Source: Psychrobacter sp. UBA3962
GTDB taxonomy: Bacteria; Pseudomonadota; Gammaproteobacteria; Pseudomonadales; Moraxellaceae
Length of the DNA: 64,000 bases
Assembly: GCF_002385225.1 (NCBI RefSeq)
Contig: NZ_DGDC01000010.1
Coordinates: 1-64,000, forward strand
Direction of reading: 5' to 3'
Numbering within the stretch: the first letter of the stretch is position 1; each line of letters starts with the position of its first letter. Shown one piece after another: positions 27,452 through 35,162 of the stretch. Both the position numbers and the translations under genes were made by a program. Below the pieces are notes generated by a model, which saw only the letters and a list, made by a program, of their open reading frames with translations, was not told the origin of the DNA and ran no database searches.

Positions 27452-28990
27452 ATGAAAATCAGATCACAAGTAGGCATGGTGCTTAACCTCGATAAATGTA
27501 TCGGTTGTCACACCTGCTCAGTTACCTGTAAGAACGTTTGGACCAGCCGTGAAGGCATGGAGTACGCGTGGTTTAACAACGTAGAATCCAAGCCTGGCAT
27601 TGGTTATCCCAAAGAGTGGGAAAACCAGGATAAATGGAAAGGCGGTTGGATTCGTAATGCCAATGGCACAATTAACCCTCGTATCGGTGGTAAATTCAGA
27701 GTGTTAGCGAATATTTTCGCTAACCCTGACTTGCCAGAGATTGATGATTACTACGAGCCATTTGACTTTGATTATCAGCATCTACATACCGCACCAATTA
27801 GTAACCACCAACCGATTGCGCGTCCTCGCTCAGCGATTACTGGCAAACGTATGCAAAAAATCGAATGGGGTCCTAACTGGGAAGAAATCCTAGGGTCAGA
27901 GTTTGAAAAGCGTCGCCGTGATAAAAACTTTGACAACGTACAAGCTGATATCTATGGCGAGTACGAAAACACCTTCATGATGTATTTGCCACGTCTGTGC
28001 GAACACTGCTTGAACCCAACTTGTGTGGCTTCTTGCCCAAGTGGGGCTATTTATAAGCGTGAAGAAGACGGTATTGTTCTAATTGACCAAGACAAATGCC
28101 GCGGCTGGCGTATGTGTATCTCAGGCTGCCCTTATAAGAAGATTTACTATAACTGGAAATCGGGTAAATCTGAAAAATGTATCTTCTGTTATCCGCGTAT
28201 TGAAGCTGGCATGCCAACGGTTTGTTCTGAGACTTGTGTGGGCCGTATTCGCTACCTTGGTGTGCTTTTATATGATGCCGACAAGATTGCTGAGGCAGCT
28301 TCTACGCCAAACGAGCAAGACTTATACCAAGCGCAATTGGATGTCTTCTTAGACCCAAATGACCCAGAAGTGATTGCGCAAGCCTTAAAAGATGGCGTAC
28401 CTCAGTCTGTCATCGACGCGGCACAAAAATCTCCAGTTTATAAGCTGGCGATGGATTGGAAACTAGCACTGCCGCTACATCCAGAATACCGCACCTTACC
28501 AATGGTTTGGTATGTACCGCCTTTATCGCCCATCCAAAACGCAGCAGAAGCGGGCAAGGTAGGTATGGACGGTCTAATTCCAGATGTGGACAGCTTACGT
28601 ATTCCTCTACGTTATTTGGCCAACATGCTAACTGCTGGTGATGAAGAGCCAGTACGTATGGCGTTAAAACGTCTACTGGCTATGCGTAGCTACAAGCGTA
28701 TGCAATTGGTTGAGAAGCAAGAAGTACAAAGTATCTTAGACGATGTGGGCCTAACCAAACTACAAGTCGAAGAAATGTACCGCTACTTAGCCATCGCTAA
28801 CTATGAGGACCGCTTTGTGATTCCAACCGCACACCGCGAGGAAGCAATGAGTGATGCGTTTGCTGAACGTAATGGTTGTGGATTCACCTTCGGTGAAGGC
28901 TGCTCAGGTAGTAATGACGTCAGCATGTTTGGTCAGAAAAAAGCCACTCGTCGTGACTTCATTGACACTGTTCAAAAGTGGGAGGTGTAG
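27452..28990 (+). CDS. narH: respiratory nitrate reductase beta subunit
   Basis: This 512-residue iron-sulfur subunit passes electrons from NarI heme to NarG. Four Cys clusters are visible: CIGCHTCSVTC near the N terminus, CEHCLNPTCVASC, CRGWRMCISGC, and CIFC with the later CSETC. The Trp in CRGWRMC replaces a Cys and is the known reason for a [3Fe-4S] centre in this family. The ATG at 27452 is chosen, with TTTGGAG about 10 bases before it; an in-frame TTG at 27437 overlaps that ribosome site. It follows narG by 36 bases. Confidence 0.96.
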   Translation: MKIRSQVGMVLNLDKCIGCHTCSVTCKNVWTSREGMEYAWFNNVESKPGIGYPKEWENQDKWKGGWIRNANGTINPRIGGKFRVLANIFANPDLPEIDDYYEPFDFDYQHLHTAPISNHQPIARPRSAITGKRMQKIEWGPNWEEILGSEFEKRRRDKNFDNVQADIYGEYENTFMMYLPRLCEHCLNPTCVASCPSGAIYKREEDGIVLIDQDKCRGWRMCISGCPYKKIYYNWKSGKSEKCIFCYPRIEAGMPTVCSETCVGRIRYLGVLLYDADKIAEAASTPNEQDLYQAQLDVFLDPNDPEVIAQALKDGVPQSVIDAAQKSPVYKLAMDWKLALPLHPEYRTLPMVWYVPPLSPIQNAAEAGKVGMDGLIPDVDSLRIPLRYLANMLTAGDEEPVRMALKRLLAMRSYKRMQLVEKQEVQSILDDVGLTKLQVEEMYRYLAIANYEDRFVIPTAHREEAMSDAFAERNGCGFTFGEGCSGSNDVSMFGQKKATRRDFIDTVQKWEV

Positions 28991-28991
28991 G

Positions 28992-29837
28992 GTGACAACG
29001 CTAACTCAACAAGTAAAGCCGCAAGCAGCAGATATGCCAGTTATTGGCAACTCAGATATGAAGATTTTAAAAGTATTGAGCTTGCTGATTGACTATCCTA
29101 CCAACGAGCTATTTGAAGGCGAAACTTTAACAGTCTGCAAACAGATAGTTAGTAGCTCCCCTCTAATGAGTCCTGAGGTACGTCAACAAATTATCGATTT
29201 AATCGATGACATGGTTGAGATTGGTAGCTTAGAAGCTCAAGCTCGTTATGATGGTCTGTTTGAGCGTGGCCGTTCTTTATCACTGTGGCTTTTTGAGCAT
29301 GTCCATGGCGAGTCTCGTGACCGAGGTCAGGCCATGGTGGATTTGATGGGCCAATATGAAGAAGCGGGTTTTGAAATTGGGCTAAAAGAGCTGCCTGACT
29401 ATCTGCCTATGTATTTAGAATTTTTAGCGTATCAAGCCGCAGAGACTGGCGATGAAATTCAAGTTCGTATGGACATCGCTGATGTTAGTCACATTATCGC
29501 GTTACTTGCTGCAAGACTTAAAGATAGAGACAGTCTTTATGAAGGCTGCTTCAATGCCTTGCTGCAGATAGCGGGTAAGCCACTGGCTGTAGTTGAAGAA
29601 CTGCAACAGCAGGTAAAAAAAGAGCAGCGTGATGATACCAAAGAGGCTTTAGACGAAGAGTGGGAAGAGGAGGTCGTAGACTTCTTAGGGGCACAGCAAG
29701 AAGAGCGTTGCCCTTCAAGCACTCAGCAGCTTGCCAAAGAAATTGCTATCGATAGATCAGTGATACCCCCGAAACAAGTCGATGCCCCTGTGCATTGGGT
29801 AGATTTCGATAAGTCGAAATCGGTTAAACAGTCTTAA
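28992..29837 (+). CDS. narJ: nitrate reductase assembly chaperone NarJ
   Basis: This is a 281-residue chaperone of the TorD/NarJ family that holds NarG during molybdenum cofactor insertion and membrane attachment. The body has the family pattern KVLSLLIDYPTNELF at its start, then helical segments including LFEHVHGESRDRGQAMVDLM and LPDYLPMYLEFLA. I set the start at the GTG at 28992, one base after the narH stop, because GGAGG lies at 28981-28985. The frame is open further upstream, inside narH, but has no signal there; ATGs at 29034 or 29058 are alternatives. The last 70 residues are acidic and polar and look variable. Confidence 0.92.
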   Translation: MTTLTQQVKPQAADMPVIGNSDMKILKVLSLLIDYPTNELFEGETLTVCKQIVSSSPLMSPEVRQQIIDLIDDMVEIGSLEAQARYDGLFERGRSLSLWLFEHVHGESRDRGQAMVDLMGQYEEAGFEIGLKELPDYLPMYLEFLAYQAAETGDEIQVRMDIADVSHIIALLAARLKDRDSLYEGCFNALLQIAGKPLAVVEELQQQVKKEQRDDTKEALDEEWEEEVVDFLGAQQEERCPSSTQQLAKEIAIDRSVIPPKQVDAPVHWVDFDKSKSVKQS

Positions 29838-29848
29838 GGAGAGAGGAT

Positions 29849-30574
29849 ATGAATATTGCAGATCCTAGTGTACAGTCTTTAGCCAATCTAAGTTGGATAC
29901 AAATATTTCTATTTGGTATATACCCGTATATCGCTTTAGTGGTAGCCATTGTTGGCACCTGGGCACGTTTCGACCTATCACAATATTCTTGGAAGGCTCA
30001 TTCTTCACAGATGCTACGTAAGAAAAATATGCGCCTGGCAAGCAACCTATTTCACGTCGGTATTATCGTCGTACTATTAGGTCACTTCTTTGGGATGTTA
30101 ACCCCGCATTTTATTTATGAGCCATTCATTAGTGCCGGCAATAAACAGATACTAGCGGTTGTGGTAGGGGGTATTGCTGGGGTGGTATGTTGGGTAGGTA
30201 TGGTGATGCTAATGTGGCGCCGCTTTACCGATGACCGCATATCAAACACCTCATCTTTTAGTGATAAGTTAGTATTGGTGTTGCTATTTATTCAGCTTAA
30301 TTTAGGTCTTATTTCCATTTTTACTTCTATGAAGCATCTGGATGGTTTAACCATGATGAACCTTGCCGGCTGGGCACAGGACATTACGGTGTTAAGACCT
30401 TGGCAGGCAGCAGCCCGTATTGAACAAGCTGATTTAATTTATCAGTTGCATATGGCACTGGGCATTACTTTGATTATGATCTTCCCGTTCACACGTTTGA
30501 TTCATATTATCAGTGCCCCAGTGTGGTATTTGGGACGTCGCTATCAGATTGTTAGACAAAAACAATCGCAATAG
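29849..30574 (+). CDS. narI: respiratory nitrate reductase gamma subunit
   Basis: This 241-residue membrane cytochrome b oxidises quinol and passes electrons to NarH. Five hydrophobic helices are visible. Candidate heme-ligand histidines lie in NLFHVGIIVVLLGHFFGM (helix 2) and in the last helices (YQLHMALG and RLIHIISAP), matching the family's two b hemes. An AGGAGAGAGG sequence precedes the ATG, 11 bases after narJ. Length is normal (E. coli 225). It closes the narGHJI operon; no terminator hairpin with a T run is seen before hmp. Confidence 0.95.
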   Translation: MNIADPSVQSLANLSWIQIFLFGIYPYIALVVAIVGTWARFDLSQYSWKAHSSQMLRKKNMRLASNLFHVGIIVVLLGHFFGMLTPHFIYEPFISAGNKQILAVVVGGIAGVVCWVGMVMLMWRRFTDDRISNTSSFSDKLVLVLLFIQLNLGLISIFTSMKHLDGLTMMNLAGWAQDITVLRPWQAAARIEQADLIYQLHMALGITLIMIFPFTRLIHIISAPVWYLGRRYQIVRQKQSQ

Positions 30575-30621
30575 AAAGTCTCACAAAAGTGATACAAGCA
30601 AGATTGGTGGGGTAGGTTTAT

Positions 30622-30644
30622 AAGATTCATTTTATATGAATGTT
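30622..30644. promoter_or_regulatory. putative NsrR box upstream of hmp
   Basis: AAGATTCATTTTATATGAATGTT is a near-palindrome that matches the described NsrR operator pattern (AAGATGCATTTNAAATGCATCTT) at most positions. A TATGAT/TAAAAT -10-like sequence overlaps or follows it at 30644-30654, so a repressor here would block the promoter. The hmp start is about 100 bases downstream. Confidence 0.7.
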
Positions 30645-30747
30645 ATGATAAAATAGCTTCCCTTGTAGCTATGGCTGCAATTTTCTATCCCATCAATCAT
30701 GATTGCTGCAATTCATTATTGATAAGCAATCACTAAGGAAGTAAAAA

Positions 30748-31929
30748 ATGGCATCCCCACAAACATTAGCTGTTGTTAAACAAACGGTTCCCGTCCTTGA
30801 AACATACGGTACTCAAATTACAACGGTGTTTTATCAAAACATGTTTGCTGAACACCCTGAGTTGTTGAATATTTTTAACGAAACCAACCAAAAACTAGGG
30901 CGACAGCAAAGTGCTTTAGCAACCACTGTTTTAGCTGCTGCAAAGCACTTATAGCAATTAGAAGTGTTGCTACCGCAAGTAATGCAAATTGGCCATAAGC
31001 ACCGTGCCTTACAAATTAAACCTGAGCATTATCCTATTGTTGGTAAACATTTATTGGGCGCTATCAAAGAGGTTCTTGGAGAGGGGGCAACAGATGAAGT
31101 GATTAATGCATGGGCTGAAGCCTATGATGAGATTGCTTCAGTGTTTATCAAAGTTGAAGAAAATATGTACAAAGAGGCCATGTGGTCAGGCTTTATACCC
31201 TTTAAAGTGGTAAAAAAAGAGATCACAGGTTCTGATATTGCAGCTTTTACGGTACAACCTGAAGACAATAGTTTTGATGTCAGTCGCTTGGCATTAACAG
31301 CAGGTCAATACATTACCGTTAAGACAGATCCTGAGGATAGCGATCATATCGCTTTAAGACACTACTCTCTATGTTCGGTCGATACCAATGAAGGCATTCA
31401 ATTTGCGGTACGCCGTGATAACAAAAATGCCCATCGTGGCCTGGTATCTAACCATTTACACGACAATGTAGAGGTGGGAGATAGCCTGTTACTATCAGCG
31501 CCTGCTGGTGATTTTGAGCTAAATAAATCATTAATTGAACAAAATGATATCCCCTTAGTGCTAATCAGTGCGGGTGTCGGGGTAACCCCAGTATTGTCTA
31601 TGCTTGAGGCACAAGTGAGAGCCAACCCACAGCGTCCTATTATCTGGGCGTATGCTTGTCAAAACCAAGACTACCATGCCTTTAGTGGACGTGTGGACAA
31701 ACTGTTGCAGCAAGCAGAAAAAGTTCAGAGCCATATTTTCTACTTTGAAGAGGGCCAGTTATTAAACGAAGAGTGGTTAAAAACTCTACCTAATCCAGCG
31801 GATGTCTATGTCTGTGGCTCTATGGCCTTTATGGACAGCATGATTGATGGATTAATGGCCTTGGAGCACAGTGGTGATAATATCCATTATGAGCCCTTTG
31901 GTCCAAAAATGAGCCTAAGTGTGGGCTAA
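30748..31929 (+). pseudogene. hmp: flavohemoglobin (NO dioxygenase) with in-frame amber stop
   Basis: The reading frame encodes a full-length flavohemoglobin, which converts NO to nitrate using O2 and NAD(P)H, but codon 69 is TAG (30952-30954). Residues 1-68 match the globin N terminus. After the stop the same frame continues without a gap (QLEVLLPQV..., then the proximal His in GHKHRALQIKPEHY), followed by the FAD-binding RHYSLCS and NAD-binding SAGVGVTPVLSMLE motifs to the C terminus. Total length, about 393 codons, is normal and no frameshift is needed. The stop falls where E. coli Hmp has Glu in its SNIENLP stretch. The AAGGAAG ribosome site and NsrR-like operator are intact, so this is a recent nonsense mutation, a sequencing error, or amber readthrough. 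Confidence 0.85.
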
Positions 31930-31968
31930 ACTAATTAAATAAAACCAAGCTGTTCATCTGTAGCAGCA

Positions 31969-31999
31969 CCTCTATAAAGCCAGGTTGGCTTTATAGGGG
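31969..31999 (+). other. intercistronic hairpin, 14-bp stem, 3-base loop
   Basis: CCTCTATAAAGCCA and TGGCTTTATAGGGG pair over 14 bases (one G-U) around loop GGT. There is no T run, so it is not a standard terminator. It lies between hmp and the PPIase gene, 23 bases before the latter's ATG. A role in mRNA stability or processing is inferred. Confidence 0.55.
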
Positions 32000-32022
32000 A
32001 TCACGACTTAACGGAGTATCAC

Positions 32023-32976
32023 ATGACGGCAATGACCTATGATCCTAGACAAGCAGCCGAAGATAATATTCGTATTATGCCGACCTCAGATGATCTAAAA
32101 AAACCTCATTCTGACCAAGAGTTTATTGAAAAAGCTTTGCGCGAGGAGCGTAGCAACCACAAAAATTTGATAGCCTCGAGCCGTGAAGAATTGCCTAGTA
32201 TTTATATTAATGGGGTAATGATTGATAAAACAGCCATTGCTCAAGAACTACAGTATCATCCAGCGCCGACTAAAGAGGATGCTTTGTTTTCAGCTGCCCA
32301 AGCTCTTGTAGTTCGTGAATTACTAAAGCTTGCGGTACTTGAAGATGAAGACTTGGGTCAAGCTGCTTGGGAGGCTAATGAAGAACAAGCCATCTCTGAT
32401 TTGATTGAAAAGAATGTGGTTGCGACAACGCCAGATAGTGATACGTGTGAGCGCTATTATGAGCAAAACAAAGCCGATTATAAAACAGCACCTATCATGT
32501 CAGTGCGTCATATTTTATTGGCCAGTTTGCCTGAAGATGGTGAAGAGCGTTTGCTACTAAAAAAACAAGCTTACGAGCTCATTGATCAAATTAAAAATAG
32601 CCAAAATGCTGATGCAGAATTTATTGAACTTGCCCGTAAATACTCTGCTTGTCCCTCAAAAGAGCAGGGGGGAGAGCTGGGCATACTAACTCAAGGTCAA
32701 ACGGTTCCTGAGTTTGAGTCTGTGGTGTTTGCTATGGACCAGGGATTAGCTCCAAGTCCAGTGGAGACCCGTTATGGTTTTCATATCGTAGACGTGTTGG
32801 ATAAGCAGCCAGGTGTTCAGTTGGACTACTTGCAAGCTAAGCCCGCCATAGCTAATAAATTAGCACAACAAGCCTTTCATCATGGTCTATGTGATTATTT
32901 ATATACTTTGGCAGACAATGCTGAAATTGAAGGTATTGAAATGGAGCTTGCTCAAGAAAATATCTTTAGAGGTTAG
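32023..32976 (+). CDS. parvulin-type peptidyl-prolyl isomerase (NifM/PpiC-like)
   Basis: This 317-residue cytosolic protein has a C-terminal parvulin domain at about residues 158-265: it begins SVRHILLASLPEDG, has the CPSKEQGGELG loop, and ends TRYGFHIVDVLD. These are the usual PPIase landmarks. Residues 1-155 form an acidic helical region like the N-terminal part of NifM, the foldase for nitrogenase iron protein. There is no signal peptide, unlike SurA or PrsA. Its place behind narGHJI suggests a helper for nitrate reductase folding or assembly; that is inference from context. ATG at 32023 follows ACGGAG. Confidence 0.85.
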   Translation: MTAMTYDPRQAAEDNIRIMPTSDDLKKPHSDQEFIEKALREERSNHKNLIASSREELPSIYINGVMIDKTAIAQELQYHPAPTKEDALFSAAQALVVRELLKLAVLEDEDLGQAAWEANEEQAISDLIEKNVVATTPDSDTCERYYEQNKADYKTAPIMSVRHILLASLPEDGEERLLLKKQAYELIDQIKNSQNADAEFIELARKYSACPSKEQGGELGILTQGQTVPEFESVVFAMDQGLAPSPVETRYGFHIVDVLDKQPGVQLDYLQAKPAIANKLAQQAFHHGLCDYLYTLADNAEIEGIEMELAQENIFRG

Positions 32977-33063
32977 CCACCAAAGAGCTGCTAATGGCCT
33001 TTAATTGCCAAAAGCACCTTTGGATTCATTCTCACGTTATCACTAGATGAATAAGGATGTATT

Positions 33064-33519
33064 ATGAAACGTGCCGATCGACTTCAGCCCTTATCCCGGG
33101 AGCATCACCAAGGATTGGTTATCTCTCGCCATGCCAAAGAATGCGCCAATGATGTTGAAGAAATAGCCAAACATTGGACAGCTTTGACGGACTATATTAA
33201 TAATAATATGACCAACCACTTCAAAGTGGAAGATGACTTAATGCTGACTAAGCTAGAGTCTCATCGAGACAGCCATCCTAAAGTGGCCGAAGTTATCGAA
33301 AAAATAGCTGAACAGCATAATAAGTTGTACCAACTTATCAATTCGCAAAGCCTTAGTGCTGCCCAAGTACAAGAGCTGGGCAGTACTCTGTATGATCATA
33401 TTCGATTTGAAGAACGTGAGCTGTTTCCACTGGTACAACAGCTATTATCTGAGCAAGAACTAAAGGCTATTTATGAAGCCAGCTCTAAAAACGTTAAGCG
33501 TGAAGAAGAAGGCCGATAG
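33064..33519 (+). CDS. hemerythrin domain protein
   Basis: This 151-residue all-helical protein has the hemerythrin HHE di-iron pattern: His14/His15 (LSREHHQG), His52 and Glu56 (TNHFKVEDD), His85 (EQHNK), and His112 with Glu116/Glu117 (YDHIRFEERELFP). Such proteins bind O2, NO or iron; relatives help repair iron-sulfur clusters damaged by NO. It sits in a same-strand run after narGHJI and before the YeaR-like gene, which supports a role in NO or nitrite stress. Substrate binding cannot be told from sequence. Confidence 0.85.
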   Translation: MKRADRLQPLSREHHQGLVISRHAKECANDVEEIAKHWTALTDYINNNMTNHFKVEDDLMLTKLESHRDSHPKVAEVIEKIAEQHNKLYQLINSQSLSAAQVQELGSTLYDHIRFEERELFPLVQQLLSEQELKAIYEASSKNVKREEEGR

Positions 33520-33579
33520 GCCACATATACGACAGGAAGTTGCTAACTCAATTTTTAATTATAATACTAAGGAAATAAT

Positions 33580-33960
33580 ATGAGCCCTATTGTCATTCCC
33601 AGTCACTGGAGAGTAAAACGTTCTACGCCGTTTTTTACTAAAGATAACGTGCCGCCTGCGTTATTGACCCATCACAATACCGCCGAAGGTATTTATGGGC
33701 AAGTTTGTGTGATGCAGGGGACAGTTGTTTTTTATGGTTTTGCTGATGAAGCTGCCACTGAGCCTGAAAAAAAGATTGTGATCAATGCTGGCGAGTTTGC
33801 GGTCAGCCCACCTCAGTATTGGCACCGTGTCGAATTGAGTGATGACGCTCAGTTCAATATTAACTTTTGGTCTGAAAAAGATCATGAAGGCAGTAAGCTC
33901 ATGCAGCAGTCTAAAGTCCACAATCAACCTATTGATTTGTTAGATGACTCTGATCAATAA
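33580..33960 (+). CDS. YeaR-like DUF1971 cupin protein
   Basis: This 126-residue protein is recognisably similar to E. coli YeaR (DUF1971): shared landmarks are RSTPFFTKDNVPPALL, the GxYGQVCVMQGTV strand, AGEFAVSPPQYWHRVE and FNINFW. A small cupin-type beta barrel is likely. In E. coli the yeaR operon is induced by nitrate through NarL and by NO through NsrR, so its position in this nitrate island fits. AAGGAAAT precedes the ATG. Its C-terminal codons form the first unit of a 15-base tandem repeat that runs past the stop. The biochemical role is unknown. Confidence 0.82.
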   Translation: MSPIVIPSHWRVKRSTPFFTKDNVPPALLTHHNTAEGIYGQVCVMQGTVVFYGFADEAATEPEKKIVINAGEFAVSPPQYWHRVELSDDAQFNINFWSEKDHEGSKLMQQSKVHNQPIDLLDDSDQ

Positions 33961-34005
33961 GACTCTGATTAATAAGACTCTAATCAACAAACCTCTGATT
34001 AAGGA
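33946..34005 (+). repeat. degenerate 15-base tandem repeat at gene end
   Basis: Four adjacent 15-base units start at 33946, 33961, 33976 and 33991. The first two are GACTCTGATCAATAA and GACTCTGATTAATAA, and the next two are more diverged. Unit 1 encodes the last residues and stop of the YeaR-like gene, so the array looks like a local duplication of the gene end. Confidence 0.7.
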
Positions 34006-34148
34006 AGGGCTTATCAATAAGGCAAGCAAAATGTTAAAGCAAGCATTTGCTTAAGTAAGTCACATTTTATATGCTTGGTTCACTAAACTACTTTGTTTGA
34101 TGCTATTTTTTATAGCACTCATTTTAGATAAACCAATAGGACTTACCG

Positions 34149-34556
34149 ATGACAACAAAGATTTTTCATAACCCAAAATGTAGCACGTCACGCAATGCAT
34201 TGGCACTGATACAAGCGTCAGGTGAAACGCCAGAAGTGGTAGAGTATTTAAAAACGCCACTGAGTCGTGAATATTTGGTTGAGTTGTTAGATAAGATGCA
34301 AATGTCGCCACGTGAGCTGATGCGTAGTAAAGAAGCAGTATTTACGGAATTGGGATTAGATAACCCTGAAGTCAGCGATGATCAGCTTATTGATGCCATG
34401 GTAGCCAATCCGATTCTAATCAATCGTCCGATTGTGGTGACGGACAAAGGGGCGGTCTTGTGTCGACCTTTAGAGCGGATATTTGAAGTGTTGGCCAATC
34501 CAGTAGATGAGTTTACTAAGGAAAATGGCGAGGTTATTATTAACCCTAACGCTTAA
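34149..34556 (+). CDS. arsC: arsenate reductase, glutaredoxin-coupled ArsC family
   Basis: This 135-residue protein of the ArsC/Spx-like thioredoxin fold resembles E. coli ArsC, which reduces arsenate to arsenite with glutathione and glutaredoxin. The catalytic Cys11 is in FHNPKCSTSRNAL, and the three expected arginines lie in RELMRSKEAVF, ILINRPIVV and LCRPLERI. Length matches the family (E. coli 141). No arsB or arsR is adjacent, so it could also be the housekeeping YfgD-type homolog. It is followed by a terminator and the Feo promoter region. Confidence 0.82.
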   Translation: MTTKIFHNPKCSTSRNALALIQASGETPEVVEYLKTPLSREYLVELLDKMQMSPRELMRSKEAVFTELGLDNPEVSDDQLIDAMVANPILINRPIVVTDKGAVLCRPLERIFEVLANPVDEFTKENGEVIINPNA

Positions 34557-34603
34557 TCCAAAGCACTGTTGGACCCAGTCCATATAACCCTAAAAATAAA
34601 TGC

Positions 34604-34637
34604 AAAGCCTTTAGTAAAATTGCTAAGGGCTTTTTTT
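34604..34637 (+). terminator. arsC terminator
   Basis: An 11-bp AAAGCCTTTAG/CTAAGGGCTTT stem (34604-34614 and 34623-34633, one G-U pair) is followed by a T run to 34637. It isolates the Feo operon from upstream genes. Confidence 0.85.
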
Positions 34638-34679
34638 ATACGTCGATACAAATAATTGAATAAAAGTAAAATAAACCGC

Positions 34680-34708
34680 TTGTTAGCCAAAATAATTAGG
34701 TCTATAAT
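34680..34708 (+). promoter_or_regulatory. sigma-70 type promoter of feoA
   Basis: TTGTTA at 34680-34685 and TATAAT at 34703-34708 are spaced by 17 bases, the optimal sigma-70 arrangement. The promoter lies about 65-70 bases before feoA, and its start site falls in the Fur-like site that follows directly. Confidence 0.75.
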
Positions 34709-34712
34709 ATAT

Positions 34713-34731
34713 GTAAATGGTAAGCATTCTC
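34713..34731 (+). promoter_or_regulatory. Fur box overlapping feo transcription start
   Basis: GTAAATGGTAAGCATTCTC matches the 19-bp Fur consensus at 14 positions and begins 5 bases after the TATAAT box, so bound Fur would block the transcription start. This gives iron-repressed ferrous uptake, the usual logic for feo genes. Confidence 0.7.
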
Positions 34732-34779
34732 ATTTAAAGCTAACCTCTAATAATAGCAAAGTCTCTTACAGGTAAAAGA

Positions 34780-35103
34780 ATGAATCAAGCCGTATTAGTC
34801 TCTCATGAGGCAAACTCTGAAATACCAGACCAGGCCTTAAAACAACAGGCCATCTCTTTACTTGAGCTCTCAAAAAATCAGCCTGCCGTGATCGAGACCA
34901 TCATAGAAAACCCTCGCTTTGCTAATCTTGATAACACAGTGACCCAGCGTCTTAAAGATTTAGGGTTCTTGCCAAATACCGTGGTCCGGGTGGTGGCTAA
35001 AGGGTTGTTTGGTAAACCGCCCTATGCGGTGCAATTAGCGTCCGGAGTACAGTTCAGTCTTAGAGCAGATGAGCTGAAGAAGATTAGCTGTCGAGCGTTG
35101 TAG
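34780..35103 (+). CDS. feoA: ferrous iron transport protein A
   Basis: This 107-residue cytosolic SH3-like protein assists FeoB. The FeoA core is at about residues 48-107 (QRLKDLGFLPNTVVRVV, then the PPYAVQLASGVQFSLRADEL strand set). An extra 45-residue helical N-terminal segment makes it longer than E. coli FeoA (75). It is the first gene of a three-gene operon with feoB 59 bases downstream. Expression is probably controlled by the Fur-type promoter just upstream. Confidence 0.88.
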   Translation: MNQAVLVSHEANSEIPDQALKQQAISLLELSKNQPAVIETIIENPRFANLDNTVTQRLKDLGFLPNTVVRVVAKGLFGKPPYAVQLASGVQFSLRADELKKISCRAL

Positions 35104-35162
35104 TCCTTTCTAATTACTGTCTGATTTCTTATTCTAAACTCTAAATAAGGGGTTTCTCTTCA

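Noticed and set aside
28851..28991. Longer NarJ reading frame starting inside narH
   Set aside because: The extension overlaps narH in another frame, has no ribosome site and no NarJ character; the GTG at 28992 behind GGAGG explains the start.
30964..31929. Independent gene for a truncated flavoprotein reductase
   Set aside because: The GTG at 30964 has no ribosome site and the product begins in the middle of the globin fold; it is the second part of interrupted hmp.
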